Shown here: piece by piece, positions 1-8,406 of the stretch | Layout of the letters: each line of letters begins with the position of its first letter | Numbering within the stretch: the first letter of the stretch is position 1 | From: Propionispora vibrioides | GTDB lineage: Bacteria > Bacillota > Negativicutes > Propionisporales > Propionisporaceae | DNA: 64,000 nucleotides | Direction of reading: 5' to 3' | Assembly: GCF_900110485.1 (NCBI RefSeq) | Contig: NZ_FODY01000014.1 | Location: 49,339-113,338 of the forward strand | Translations under genes and position numbers: made by a program | The notes under the pieces: model-generated | What the model was told of the DNA's origin: nothing | The model's input: only the letters and a program-made list of their open reading frames with translations | Database searches by the model: none

Positions 1-378
1 AGAAAAAGTGGTGTATAAGTAGTTACTTTCGAAATATGGTATCAAATTCCTGCAAGCTGGGAAGGTTTTTATTGGTATTTGTCGTAAGCGGTAGATAAGG
101 CCGCTGCAGGTATTATATATAATAGGAATTACTATGTTAGTCTGAGGGAAAAAATATCAGCCCATGTAATTCCTTCTAATAAATTTTTGTCGGTGAAGCA
201 GCAGCCAGCAGTTTGGCCGTCGGAAAATTCCGGCAGGCAACCGCTAGGCAGCTATACTCAAGGCGCCGCTCACTTGACATTTAGCGCAGAGATTACTACA
301 ATGAGGGACGAGTACTGTAAATTATTTCATCATAATAAATAAAAAGGTCCTGCTATATGGAGTTTGGAGGAATTATAG
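1..378. other. Upstream stretch with a decayed reading frame
   Basis: No intact gene is visible. The plus-strand frame beginning at base 1 runs to a TAA at 340-342 and is broken by two in-frame TAA codons (16-18 and 85-87); the 84 codons after the second stop read like real protein (aromatic-rich, few rare residues) but lack an early start and I do not recognise the family. It may be the eroded 3' end of a gene entering from the left. Bases 343-378 carry the pncB ribosome binding site. Confidence 0.25.
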
Positions 379-1830
379 ATGAGCTTTGAAGAAACGCTGA
401 ATTTGACTATGCTGGCCGACTTTTATGAATTGACCATGGCCAATGGATATCTTGAGGGCGGTCTGGAGAACCGGATTGCCTATTTTGATATTTTTTTCCG
501 GAAGATTCCTGATAACGGCGGCTTTGCCATTATGGCAGGCGTCGAGCAGGTGATCCGTTATTTGGACAAGCTCCAGTTTAACGAGGAAGATATTGCCTAT
601 TTGCGCAGTAAAGAATTATTTAGTGAGAAATTCCTACAATATTTAAGCAAATTTAAGTTTAGCTGTGATGTATGGATGGTGCCGGAGGGAACGCCGATAT
701 TCCCGCACGAACCTATCCTCACCGTTCGGGGACCTGTCATTGAAGCGCAGTTTATCGAAACCATGCTGCTCTTAACGATCAATCACCAAAGTCTGATTGC
801 TACCAAGGCCAACCGGATAGTCCGGGCGGCGGAGGGCCGGCCGGTCATGGAGTTCGGCTCACGGCGGGCCCAGGGTTATGACGGGGCGATTTTTGGCGCC
901 CGGGCCTCCTATATCGGCGGTTGCGTAGGCACGGCCTGCACGCTGGCGGAGCGGGATTTCAATATTCCGGCCTTTGGGACGATGGCCCATAGCTGGGTGC
1001 AGATGTTTCCCAGCGAACTAGAGGCGTTCCGGGCGTATGCGCAGACTTATCCTTACGACTGTGTATTCCTGGTTGACACCTATAACGTACTCAAATCCGG
1101 TGTGCCCAACGCCATTAAGATTTTTGATGAAGAACTGGCGCCCCGGGGTATCCGCCCCAAAGGAATACGTCTGGACAGCGGCGACATCACCTATTTGTCC
1201 AAGCAGGCCCGCAAGCAGCTGGACAGAGCTGGCTATCCTGATTGCAAAATCGTAGTATCCAATTCGCTTGATGAATATATTATCCGTGAATTGCTGGTCC
1301 AAGGAGCTAAAGTTGATTCCTTCGGAGTAGGGGAACGCCTCATCACCTCCAAGTCAGAGCCGGTGTTCGGTGCGGTCTATAAACTGGCGGCTATCGAAGA
1401 GGACGGGATTATGACACCGAAAATCAAGATCAGCGAAAATGTGGAAAAGCTGACCAACCCCGGTTTTAAACAGGTATGGCGCTTTTTTGACCGGGAAACC
1501 GGCAAAGCCATTGCCGATGTCATTACGCTGGCGGACGAGGAAATTGACGAAAGCCGTACCTATGAGCTGTTTGATCCATCACATACCTGGAAGCGCAAGC
1601 GGGTTACCAATTTCCACGCCAGAAAACTGTTGGTTCCGGCTTATGTGAAGGGCGAGTGTGTCTACGACATTCCCGACTTAAAGACCGTCCGGGCCTACTG
1701 CCAGGAGCAAGTGGATACCCTGTGGGATGAAGTTCTTCGGTTCGAAAATCCGCATACCTATTATGTCGATTTGTCCAAAGCCTTGTGGCAGTTAAAAGAA
1801 GATTTGCTGGCAGAGTACTTGATAAAATAA
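379..1830 (+). CDS. pncB: Nicotinate phosphoribosyltransferase
   Basis: Cytosolic enzyme of NAD salvage (Preiss-Handler route): nicotinate plus PRPP, with ATP hydrolysis, gives nicotinate mononucleotide. The 483-residue length fits the Firmicutes type. Visible family motifs are EFGSRRAQG from residue 158, GTMAHSW with His204 at the position of the phosphorylated histidine, RLDSGDI at 264-270 and FGVGERL at 315. The ATG at 379 has GGAGG 8 bases upstream. It stands alone and is closed by a hairpin terminator shared with the convergent lipoprotein gene. The product feeds NaMN, which is also the phosphoribosyl donor for CobT further along the window, although no direct link is shown. Confidence 0.95.
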   Translation: MSFEETLNLTMLADFYELTMANGYLEGGLENRIAYFDIFFRKIPDNGGFAIMAGVEQVIRYLDKLQFNEEDIAYLRSKELFSEKFLQYLSKFKFSCDVWMVPEGTPIFPHEPILTVRGPVIEAQFIETMLLLTINHQSLIATKANRIVRAAEGRPVMEFGSRRAQGYDGAIFGARASYIGGCVGTACTLAERDFNIPAFGTMAHSWVQMFPSELEAFRAYAQTYPYDCVFLVDTYNVLKSGVPNAIKIFDEELAPRGIRPKGIRLDSGDITYLSKQARKQLDRAGYPDCKIVVSNSLDEYIIRELLVQGAKVDSFGVGERLITSKSEPVFGAVYKLAAIEEDGIMTPKIKISENVEKLTNPGFKQVWRFFDRETGKAIADVITLADEEIDESRTYELFDPSHTWKRKRVTNFHARKLLVPAYVKGECVYDIPDLKTVRAYCQEQVDTLWDEVLRFENPHTYYVDLSKALWQLKEDLLAEYLIK

Positions 1831-1839
1831 ACGACATAG

Positions 1840-1883
1840 AGAACCGACTGACGGGCTTAGGCCTGACAGCCGGTTCTTTTTAT
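1840..1883 (+). terminator. Rho-independent terminator after pncB
   Basis: AGAACCG at 1840-1846 pairs with CGGTTCT at 1871-1877 and is followed by a T-rich run. It lies 10 bases after the pncB stop and 10 bases before the end of the convergent lipoprotein gene. Confidence 0.75.
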
Positions 1884-1892
1884 TTGGCGGAA

Positions 1893-2354
1893 CTACTGCT
1901 GTACCGTGATCCAGAGATCGGCAGCACGGTTCTCCTCTGTGCTGTTGGGGATAATCTGCAATTTTCCTTTTCCTGCTTTGAGCGCCGTAAACACAACCCG
2001 GCCGGCATCCTTGCCCTCCTGTTCCTGTTTTACTATGTCGCCAATATAGGTATCACCGGAGGACCGGAAACGGGTGTTCTTGGTAAGGCCTGCCGCCGGT
2101 TCCAGTATCAGCTTCTGCCCCGGCTTGAGGGTCACATTGGCGTTGGTTAATTGGACCGGACCGGTGTCACCATATTTGTATATAACCTTAACCTCGGCGG
2201 GGGTGACTACCTGGGAGGGCGGTTTGGGCGTCGGGCTTGGCGAAGAGGGAGAAGTTTGATCAATCGGATTAATGTCAGTACAGCCACCGGCAAAGAGCAG
2301 TACTGTCAGCAGGACTATGGCTACCGGATACAGCCATATGGATTTGTATTTCAT
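1893..2354 (-). CDS. Putative lipoprotein with beta-rich C-terminal domain
   Basis: About 153 residues, exported and probably lipid-anchored: a lysine-containing N terminus, a hydrophobic stretch and then AGGC as a slightly atypical lipobox near residue 25. A proline/serine-rich linker follows, then a domain of roughly 95 residues rich in alternating hydrophobic residues. The pattern of a KPGQKL strand followed by VFTALKAGKGKL recalls Ig-like or chagasin-type (I42 inhibitor) domains, but this is only a resemblance. The ATG at 2354 has GGAGG nine bases upstream, so I prefer it to the GTG one codon earlier. Function unknown. Confidence 0.7.
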   Translation of the reverse strand: MKYKSIWLYPVAIVLLTVLLFAGGCTDINPIDQTSPSSPSPTPKPPSQVVTPAEVKVIYKYGDTGPVQLTNANVTLKPGQKLILEPAAGLTKNTRFRSSGDTYIGDIVKQEQEGKDAGRVVFTALKAGKGKLQIIPNSTEENRAADLWITVQQ

Positions 2355-2472
2355 CACAACAACCTCCTCAACGGATTCCTTTCACCTTTAGTATGAATCA
2401 GTTTAAGGGCATTTATAACTCTTGCCATATATAAAGCAATATGTTACTGTGCCAATCCGGAGTGGGGACAGG

Positions 2473-2519
2473 TTGACAAAAATAAAAATATGAATTAAAA
2501 TCAATTTGATAATTATCAA
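2473..2519 (+). promoter_or_regulatory. Promoter and palindromic operator of the ArsR gene
   Basis: TTGACA at 2473-2478 and TAAAAT at 2496-2501 are separated by 17 bp. A perfect 14-bp palindrome, TTGATAATTATCAA, lies at 2506-2519 over the expected transcription start, the usual place for an autorepressing ArsR-family operator. Operator function is inferred. Confidence 0.6.
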
Positions 2520-2550
2520 AGTATGATATAGTACGATAGAGGTTGTAAAA

Positions 2551-2847
2551 ATGGATACAAAAAAAATGGCAAAGATATTTAAGGCTCTGTCACATCCCAA
2601 TAGATTAGAGTTATACTTAAACATCGTTAAAGCGCATGAAGCCAGCTTTGAAACCGGAGATGAATGTTTTGTTACAGATATTATCGATTCTTTAAAAATC
2701 GGCGCACCGACTATTTCCCATCATATCAAGGAACTGGCTAATGCCGGTCTGATTTACACGGAGAAAAAGGGAAAGTTTTTAGTATGCAAAGTGAACGAAG
2801 AATTAGTGGAAGAAGTCGGTAATATGCTGGCATTACAACGAAAATAA
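2551..2847 (+). CDS. ArsR-family winged-helix regulator
   Basis: A 98-residue single-domain repressor. The helix-turn-helix is seen around residues 50-66 (GAPTISHHIKELANAGLI), preceded by the family-typical FKALSHPNRLELYL near residue 10. No CxC metal-binding pair is present in the recognition helix; Cys38 and a C-terminal Cys are the only cysteines, so a classical arsenic/metal sensor is not indicated. It sits 86 bases upstream of the old-yellow-enzyme gene in the same direction and probably controls itself and that gene through the palindrome at 2506. Confidence 0.88.
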   Translation: MDTKKMAKIFKALSHPNRLELYLNIVKAHEASFETGDECFVTDIIDSLKIGAPTISHHIKELANAGLIYTEKKGKFLVCKVNEELVEEVGNMLALQRK

Positions 2848-2933
2848 TTTTGCCATGAGTTTTTCTTTATCTAATAATTCGATACTTGTAAAAATATTAA
2901 ATTGTTAAAAATTTATTATAGGAGTGAAACAGA

Positions 2934-3950
2934 ATGAAAACGTTATTTGATCAGACCCGTATCGGCAACATCCGGTTAAAAAACAGGCTGATCCGTTCGG
3001 CAACAGGAGAGACGCTGGCTAAAGAAGGACATCTGTCTGCAGAACTCTTAGAAGTTTATGAAGAGTTAGCCAGGGGAGGAGTGGGAACCATTATCACCAG
3101 TTTTGCCTATGTTGTTGAATCGGAACAGCCTTTTCCTGGAATGCTGGGAATCTATAACGATTCTTTCATTGAAGAGTATAAACGGCTGACTGATATGGTC
3201 CATCGCTATGAAACCAATATTATTCTTCAGATGGTACATTGTGGTTCCTATAGGATGAAAGAAGCGGGTGGACAGGAAGTCTGGGGGCCCAGTGCCGTAG
3301 AAAATCTGCAGACTCATATTCAGCCTGGAGAGATGACAGTAGAGAATATCCTTGCCTTGCAGAAAGCGTTTGCCACTGCGGCGGCCAGAGCGAAGCAGGC
3401 AGGCTTTGACGGCGTTCAGATTCATGCTGCCCATGGCTTTTTATTGAACCAATTTCTGTCGCCTTACTATAATCGCAGAACGGATGAGTACGGTGGCACA
3501 ATTGAAAATAGGTCGAGAATGATTTTGGAAACGTATTCGGCTGTTCGCGAAGCAGTTGGTGATAGGTATCCTGTGCTTATTAAACTCAATAATTCGGATG
3601 GCATGGAGCAGGGAATGACTATTGAAGATTCCAAATATGTGTGCCGGAGACTGGCAGAAGCGCGAATCGACGCCATTGAAATCAGCGGAGCATGGCACCA
3701 GTTTACAGCCCGCCAGGATTCCTATTTTAAGGAAACTGCTGCAGAAATAGCCGTGGAAAATAACATCCCGGTCATAGTAGTTGGCGGCAACCGTGATTAT
3801 CAGGCAATGACGGAAATCCTTAACCAAACGGCCATCAAGTATTTTTCATTTTCCCGCCCCTTTATAGCAGAACCAGGGCTGGTCAACCGGTGGCAGCGGG
3901 GGATGTCAGCAGGGCAAAGTGTATCAGCTGTAATAGCTGCGCCAATTTAA
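2934..3950 (+). CDS. NADH:flavin oxidoreductase, old yellow enzyme family
   Basis: A 338-residue FMN-dependent TIM-barrel ene-reductase. Family signatures are clear: IGNIRLKNRLIRSATGE at the N terminus, WGPSAV near residue 117, and HAAHGFLLNQFLSP with NRRTDEYGG near 165-185. It lacks the C-terminal Fe-S/FAD/NAD domains of 2,4-dienoyl-CoA reductases, so it is the short form, which typically reduces activated C=C bonds with NAD(P)H. The physiological substrate cannot be read from sequence. SD AGGAGTG precedes the ATG. It follows the ArsR regulator and ends in a strong terminator. Confidence 0.9.
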   Translation: MKTLFDQTRIGNIRLKNRLIRSATGETLAKEGHLSAELLEVYEELARGGVGTIITSFAYVVESEQPFPGMLGIYNDSFIEEYKRLTDMVHRYETNIILQMVHCGSYRMKEAGGQEVWGPSAVENLQTHIQPGEMTVENILALQKAFATAAARAKQAGFDGVQIHAAHGFLLNQFLSPYYNRRTDEYGGTIENRSRMILETYSAVREAVGDRYPVLIKLNNSDGMEQGMTIEDSKYVCRRLAEARIDAIEISGAWHQFTARQDSYFKETAAEIAVENNIPVIVVGGNRDYQAMTEILNQTAIKYFSFSRPFIAEPGLVNRWQRGMSAGQSVSAVIAAPI

Positions 3951-4061
3951 ACGGTGGATTAACCTGTATCCTCAACCGGTAAGAGAATTCTCACTCGGAA
4001 AAGAAAAGTTGAGGGAGTTTGGTTATCTTGATAACCCGGCGTGATTATCCCGGACAGCTTG

Positions 4062-4102
4062 AAGGCGAGACCGGAAATAGCTTCTGGTCTCGCCTTTTCT
4101 TC
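4062..4102 (+). terminator. Terminator after the OYE gene
   Basis: An 11-bp stem, AAGGCGAGACC at 4062-4072 against GGTCTCGCCTT at 4086-4096, is followed by TTCTTCTT. It closes the ArsR/OYE unit. Confidence 0.85.
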
Positions 4103-4189
4103 TTATTATGTAAGTATACGAAGTAGTTTCTTAAGAGAGTCTTTCCCTGATTTAGGACCCATGACTGAATAAGGAAGAAAGATGTTCGT

Positions 4190-4522
4190 CTATTTAACCG
4201 CCGGCTTGTTGGCGGCGCCCCATTGACTCATAAGTTCCAGAACAGGGATGAGCGTTTCTCCCTTGGTTGTTAGAGAGTATTCCACCTTAGGCGGGATTTG
4301 AGGATATTCTTTTCGGTTAATCAGGCTTTCTTCCTCCAGCTCCTTTAACTGCTGGCTCAGCATTTTATGAGTAATCGGTGGGATGCTGCGTTTGATTTCA
4401 CCATAACGCTGGACGCCGTTTTGAAAGAGTTTGTATAAGAGAAGCCATTTCCATTTACTGCTGATAATAGATAAGGTATAAGTAATAGAACAGGTGCAGG
4501 TTTCTGTTGACCACTTTTTCAT
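4190..4522 (-). CDS. HxlR-family transcriptional regulator
   Basis: A 110-residue winged-helix protein of the HxlR (DUF24) family. Visible features are the N-terminal CSITYTLSIISSKWKWLLLY and the recognition region PPITHKMLSQQLKELEEESLI. A Cys pair near residue 9 (ETCTCS) resembles the redox-sensing N-terminal cysteine of the HypR/YodB subgroup (inference). It is divergent from the flavodoxin-like/nitroreductase pair 112 bases away, the classical arrangement for controlling electrophile- or redox-responsive reductases. Confidence 0.88.
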   Translation of the reverse strand: MKKWSTETCTCSITYTLSIISSKWKWLLLYKLFQNGVQRYGEIKRSIPPITHKMLSQQLKELEEESLINRKEYPQIPPKVEYSLTTKGETLIPVLELMSQWGAANKPAVK

Positions 4523-4633
4523 ATATACTCTCCTTTTGGGTAGTAACTATCTTAAAAGTACATACTTCTCATTTCTTTTCTTTATTATACAATTATAGCA
4601 GAGTTTCTTATAAAAAAGAAAGGCAGGTATGCT

Positions 4634-5302
4634 ATGAAAAAGGTGATTGCAGTCAATGGGAGTCCCCGCAAGCAGGGAAATACGGCGGTTTTACTGGAAA
4701 AGGCATTGGAGGGGGCCAGAGCAAGCGGTGCCGAAACCGAACTGATTCATCTGTATGATTTGCATTTTACAGGCTGTAGAAGCTGTTTTGCCTGCAAGCT
4801 GAAAGGCGGCAAAAGTTATGGCAAATGTGCTGTTGCTGATGATTTGCAGCCTGTTTCAGGCAGAATCGAAGAGGCCGATGCCTTAATTCTGGGATCGCCG
4901 ATCTATCTGGGAACGGCAACGGGAGAAATGAGGTCGTTTATGGAGCGGTTGATTTTTCCGTATTTAGTTTATGATGAAGCCGGTACATCCTTGTTTCCGA
5001 AAAAGGTTGACCTAGGTTTTATTTACACGATGAATGTTTCTGAACAAGTTATGAAAGAATGGGGCTATGATCAATATTTTTCCTTCAATGAAAAAATGGC
5101 CGGTCGTATATTCGGCAGGGTCGAATCGCTTTACGTTACCGATACGTACCAGTTCTCCGACTATTCCAAATATGAATCGTCCAGATTTGATGCCGCGCAC
5201 AAGCTCAAACGGCATCAGGAAGTATTTCCTATAGACTGTGAGAGTGCTTTTCAGATGGGAATCCGGCTGACCGGGGGAGACGGTGACAATGGCGCTGATT
5301 GA
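4634..5302 (+). CDS. Iron-sulfur flavoprotein-like NAD(P)H:FMN oxidoreductase
   Basis: A 222-residue flavodoxin-fold protein. The phosphate-binding loop NGSPRKQGNT is near residue 8, and a cysteine cluster C-x2-C-x2-C-x8-C starts near residue 48 (GCRSCFACK), close to the compact [4Fe-4S] motif of archaeal/clostridial iron-sulfur flavoproteins. It likely moves electrons from ferredoxin or NAD(P)H to an unknown acceptor. Its last 14 bases overlap the next gene's start, so the two are translationally coupled. Divergent HxlR is the probable regulator. Physiological acceptor unknown. Confidence 0.82.
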   Translation: MKKVIAVNGSPRKQGNTAVLLEKALEGARASGAETELIHLYDLHFTGCRSCFACKLKGGKSYGKCAVADDLQPVSGRIEEADALILGSPIYLGTATGEMRSFMERLIFPYLVYDEAGTSLFPKKVDLGFIYTMNVSEQVMKEWGYDQYFSFNEKMAGRIFGRVESLYVTDTYQFSDYSKYESSRFDAAHKLKRHQEVFPIDCESAFQMGIRLTGGDGDNGAD

Positions 5303-6101
5303 GGTCCGACCAGACTTATGCGTACAATGCGGCATTTGCTGCGAGGTATGTCCGATCAAAGTATTAAAAATGGAGGAAAATAAAGGCCCTATAGCGGTCA
5401 ATCCGGAATTTTGCAATAGTTGTGGTCACTGCGTAGCTGTTTGTCCGACCAAAGCGCTGAATCATGAACGGGCGCCGCTGACAAAGCAAACGGAGATTCA
5501 TAGTAGTACAAAAATTTCGGCGGAACAGGCAGCACTTTTTTTGCGTTCCCGGCGCTCCAGTCGGCGCTACAAACAGGAAGCTGTACCCCATGAGCAGTTG
5601 GCAAAGCTGGTGGATATGGCCCGCTTTGCTCCGACGGCAAGCAATAGCCAGAATATATCCTATATGGTTATTGAACAGCGGCAAATTTTGCGGGAGGTGG
5701 TGGAACTGACGGTGCAATGGATGGAAGCGAAGGTTGCTACACCGCCGTTTCACAAGAGTATGCCGCTCCATATACAGGCTTGGCGACAAGGGAAAGAGGA
5801 CACGGTCCTGCGTAATGCACCGCATTTGATACTGGCCATGGCGCCGAAAGGTTTTGCCAGGGGACGGGAAAATACCATTTCCGCTCTTTCCTACTTAGAA
5901 CTTTTTGCCCCTGCTTTGGGCTTGGGTTCTTGCTGGGCTGGAATTTTGGAAATGTGTATCTTTGATGGCTATGCTCCGTTGCTTGCCTTATTTCCGGTCC
6001 CGGAGGGAAACGTAATTACAGGCGCTGTTATGGCCGGCTACCCGCAATATACATTTAGACGCCTGCCGGACAGGGACCCGTTATCAGTCATTTATGTCTA
6101 A
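5289..6101 (+). CDS. Nitroreductase with N-terminal 2[4Fe-4S] ferredoxin domain
   Basis: About 270 residues in two parts. The first 60 residues carry two CxxCxxCxxxCP clusters (CVQCGICCEVCP and CNSCGHCVAVCP), a bacterial-type ferredoxin; the rest is an FMN-dependent nitroreductase fold starting with RRSSRRYKQEAVP. Such fusions are common in anaerobes and are thought to take electrons from reduced ferredoxin. ATG 5289 lies 8 bases after GGGGGAG; a GTG at 5283 is too close to it. It overlaps the preceding flavoprotein gene, suggesting the two pass electrons to each other or to a shared acceptor (inference). Confidence 0.88.
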   Translation: MALIEVRPDLCVQCGICCEVCPIKVLKMEENKGPIAVNPEFCNSCGHCVAVCPTKALNHERAPLTKQTEIHSSTKISAEQAALFLRSRRSSRRYKQEAVPHEQLAKLVDMARFAPTASNSQNISYMVIEQRQILREVVELTVQWMEAKVATPPFHKSMPLHIQAWRQGKEDTVLRNAPHLILAMAPKGFARGRENTISALSYLELFAPALGLGSCWAGILEMCIFDGYAPLLALFPVPEGNVITGAVMAGYPQYTFRRLPDRDPLSVIYV

Positions 6102-6223
6102 TGTAAAAATATATAAACTCAGGAAATTTATGATTTGATAAACAAACTATTCACAGGATTGTGCTGCTGTTTGGATATATTTTAATAGAATATCTCCCGG
6201 CATAAAACAAATACTACATTTAA

Positions 6224-6385
6224 GGAACCACTAATTTAATGAGCCTGCCGGCATGGCGAGAGATTTTTTATCTGTCAGGGAAGTAAAAACAGCAGGAATA
6301 GCTGGACTATTTCAAGGTTTTTGCTGACTCAGTCAGACGGAAAAAGATTCGCCAGGACGTGCCGTGCGAATAAATTAGTGGTTCC
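6224..6385. mobile_element. MITE-like element, family 1, copy A
   Basis: A 162-bp non-coding element with perfect 15-bp terminal inverted repeats GGAACCACTAATTTA at 6224-6238 and its complement at 6371-6385. The interior is an imperfect palindrome with GGCGAGAGATTTTT and a CAGGAATAG...CTATTTCAA core. A second copy with the same layout is at 19918-20083. It has no transposase, so movement would need a trans-acting enzyme. Confidence 0.75.
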
Positions 6386-6421
6386 CCAAGCTTCCTAAAC
6401 TATAATTGGAGGTGGATGTAT

Positions 6422-6622
6422 ATGGGAAAAGTTATGTCGGAAGAAACGAAATATAAATTAGCGCACGATCTCGGGTTTGGTGAAAAGGTCGAAGACCATG
6501 ACTGGTCGGATGTAACCACCGGCGAAGTCGGTTCGATGGTCAGAGAAGCAATCAAACGCGGTGAGCAGGCAATCGCAGAAGAAGCGAAAGCCAATGGCGA
6601 AATTCATCAGAATGTAAAATAA
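6422..6622 (+). CDS. sspF: Small acid-soluble spore protein, SspF-like alpha/beta type
   Basis: A 66-residue DNA-binding protein of dormant spores. The segment KYKLAHDLGFGEKVEDHDWS matches the minor alpha/beta-type SASP SspF of Bacillus (KYELAKDLGFYDTV...GW), and VGSMVREAIKRGEQAI fits its C-terminal helix. ATG 6422 lies 9 bases after GGAGG; the ATG at 6416 is only 3 bases from it. It ends in a good terminator. Two decayed relatives follow at 7723 and 8898. This is direct evidence that the organism, or its recent ancestor, forms endospores. Confidence 0.85.
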   Translation: MGKVMSEETKYKLAHDLGFGEKVEDHDWSDVTTGEVGSMVREAIKRGEQAIAEEAKANGEIHQNVK

Positions 6623-6625
6623 ATG

Positions 6626-6668
6626 AAAGATGTCTTGGAGCTTGTATTGAGCTTCAAGACATCTTTTT
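6626..6668 (+). terminator. Terminator of the SASP gene
   Basis: AAAGATGTCTTG at 6627-6638 pairs with CAAGACATCTTT (from 6655), followed by TTTTATTA. Confidence 0.85.
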
Positions 6669-6791
6669 TATTATGAATAGAATATTATGCTGTTGAGGTA
6701 GTTTATTTACCTTTTGGGTGGCACACTTATCATCCCTGTGGTACCATGCATTATTAATTGACTAGCTTCGCCAGTTAATTCACTGCACTTG

Positions 6792-7583
6792 TTACTTCGA
6801 AGCCTTTACAACAATGCCTTTATCATCAAATTCTACTGTAGTGCCAGCTTCATAAGCCTTAATACTGACTGCTGACAGAATACCGCCTAGTGACAGCAGC
6901 TTGGTATTTTTGTTTAATGTGCCCTTGAGTACTTCGCCTTTCTCATTTAGCATAATTGCTTTACCACCCTTGAATTCAACAAGTCCCGAGCAAGCCGAGT
7001 TATCTGTATAGTTTTCCGTTAAAATTTGTAGCCAGCCGACAGGCCGCAGATAGGAATCATTGGACAAATTACACATGGCTACCATCCCATTTTTATGAAA
7101 ACTTATCTCGCCGTTAGATACAAGTATATGATTTGTTTGATTTAGGGTGATACTCTGATTAGAACCATTTATTGTACCATGAATAACTTCACCCTTATCA
7201 TTGAATGTAACTTTTGTGCCACCCTTAAAGGAAAGAACTCTGTATGTTGGTTCCTGCGTTGTATAGGAGTAAAAATAAAATGGAACAGGCGTGTATGCTG
7301 TCCTGGCAGCATCCTGAGCTGTCCCGGTTTCATATGGCAAGCTTATATCTTCAGCTAATGTACCTTCAAAGACCTCACCATACTCGTTAAGCGTAACAGC
7401 GGTTCCTTGCTTAAACTTAGGGATATTAGACCATGTTGCCACTATAACCCCAGCCGGCGTTATTCTTGTATCCTCCGTTAAAGTTCTGGTATATAGCGCC
7501 GCTTCAACACTTGCAATATAACTGAAAAGTAAAAATGCGCTAAGTATAACCCCGGTTAATACTTTTAGTAAATCTTTCTTCAT
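6792..7583 (-). CDS. Secreted protein with repeated beta units
   Basis: About 263 residues with a signal peptide: MKKDLLK, a hydrophobic core to about residue 22 and a likely cut after SVEA. The mature part contains four degenerate repeats of the form F-K-x-G-T-x-V-x-F/L-N-x-x-G-E-V-x-x-G-T (FKQGTAVTLNEYGEVFEGTL, FKGGTKVTFNDKGEVIHGTI, FKGGKAIMLNEKGEVLKGTL, and a shortened last unit ending FDDKGIVV). This alternation suggests a repetitive beta structure at the cell surface or in the periplasm. ATG 7583 has GGAGGG 7 bases upstream. Family not recognised; no neighbouring partner. Confidence 0.75.
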   Translation of the reverse strand: MKKDLLKVLTGVILSAFLLFSYIASVEAALYTRTLTEDTRITPAGVIVATWSNIPKFKQGTAVTLNEYGEVFEGTLAEDISLPYETGTAQDAARTAYTPVPFYFYSYTTQEPTYRVLSFKGGTKVTFNDKGEVIHGTINGSNQSITLNQTNHILVSNGEISFHKNGMVAMCNLSNDSYLRPVGWLQILTENYTDNSACSGLVEFKGGKAIMLNEKGEVLKGTLNKNTKLLSLGGILSAVSIKAYEAGTTVEFDDKGIVVKASK

Positions 7584-7722
7584 ATAAATCCCTCCATCAT
7601 TTTGTACCATAAATTCCCATTCGCTATAACCCGCATTATCCCTTCCGTCTTATGCCATTTTTTATATAATGGCAAAGGTATAAGCCCCTTACTATTAATC
7701 ACAGGAACTCATTGGAATCCTA

Positions 7723-7849
7723 CCGCATTGGTCGGATAATAAGCACCGGCGAAGTCGGTTCGCTAGTCAGAGAAAGGGTTAAATGCGGTGAGCAGGCGAT
7801 AGCAAAAGCAGCGAAAGCCAATGGAGCAGTCCAGCAGAATGCAAAATAA
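7723..7849 (+). pseudogene. Decayed SspF-like SASP gene
   Basis: The 3' half of a second SASP gene: from 7745 the frame reads TGEVGSLVRERVKCGEQAI and ends in ...QQNAK at TAA 7847, nearly the same as the intact gene at 6422. Upstream, HWSDN (the counterpart of HDWSD) is in another frame, so there is a frameshift near 7737-7744, and the start and N-terminal third are missing. The terminator survives at 7851. Confidence 0.75.
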
Positions 7850-7850
7850 A

Positions 7851-7897
7851 GTAGAACCCGAAAGTTTAAATTTGGACTTTCGGGTTCTACTTTATTT
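7851..7897 (+). terminator. Terminator after the SASP pseudogene
   Basis: GTAGAACCCGAAAGT from 7851 pairs with ACTTTCGGGTTCTAC ending at 7890; TTTATTTT follows. It is a 15-bp perfect stem, intact although the gene before it is broken. Confidence 0.85.
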
Positions 7898-7991
7898 TCA
7901 GGCATTGAAAGTGTGGCATGATTTTTTTAATACGGTATTGAATATTTAATTAGTTGAACGCTAGCTAGATATTAAATCTTGGTATATTACT

Positions 7992-8375
7992 TTACAATAC
8001 TTCTTTACGTGCAACAAAAACTTTCCTAGCAACTCCAATCGCATTTAAAATCCGCGGAAATCCTGTATAAGGGATGCATTGCATAAAAACTTCAATAATT
8101 TTATTTGGCGTAATTCCTACGTTTAGTGCCCCATTGATATGTACCTCCAACTGATTCTCACAACCGCCTTGGGTTAATAAGCTTGATAAGGTAACAATTT
8201 CCCGTTCCTGGAGGTTTAATTCTTCCCGGCTATATATATCACCAAAAGCAAATTCGACAATGTATCTGCCTAAATCGGGTGCAATATCCTTAAGAGCGTT
8301 AATTACATTTTCTCCGGCTGTACCATCTACCTCTCCTAGCTTTTGTAATCCCCGTTCAAATCGACTTAATTCCAT
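7992..8375 (-). CDS. Carboxymuconolactone decarboxylase family protein (AhpD-like fold)
   Basis: A 127-residue all-alpha protein. The conserved region REIVTLSSLLTQGGCENQLEVHINGALNVG near residues 57-87 is the CMD family core, with the pattern REI...L...G...L..H...A...G typical of 4-carboxymuconolactone decarboxylases. The paired CxxC of AhpD peroxidase partners is absent (a single Cys before ENQL), so a peroxidase role is not supported. It is divergent from a MerR regulator and read from a 19-bp-spacer promoter that is typical of MerR targets. Substrate unknown. Confidence 0.85.
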   Translation of the reverse strand: MELSRFERGLQKLGEVDGTAGENVINALKDIAPDLGRYIVEFAFGDIYSREELNLQEREIVTLSSLLTQGGCENQLEVHINGALNVGITPNKIIEVFMQCIPYTGFPRILNAIGVARKVFVARKEVL

Positions 8376-8406
8376 TGTTGTGACCTCCTGTATTTAGTAT
8401 AATTGA

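Noticed and set aside
1785..2150. A 121-codon plus-strand frame overlapping the end of pncB and the lipoprotein gene
   Set aside because: It crosses a terminator hairpin, lacks an SD and is antisense to the lipoprotein gene.
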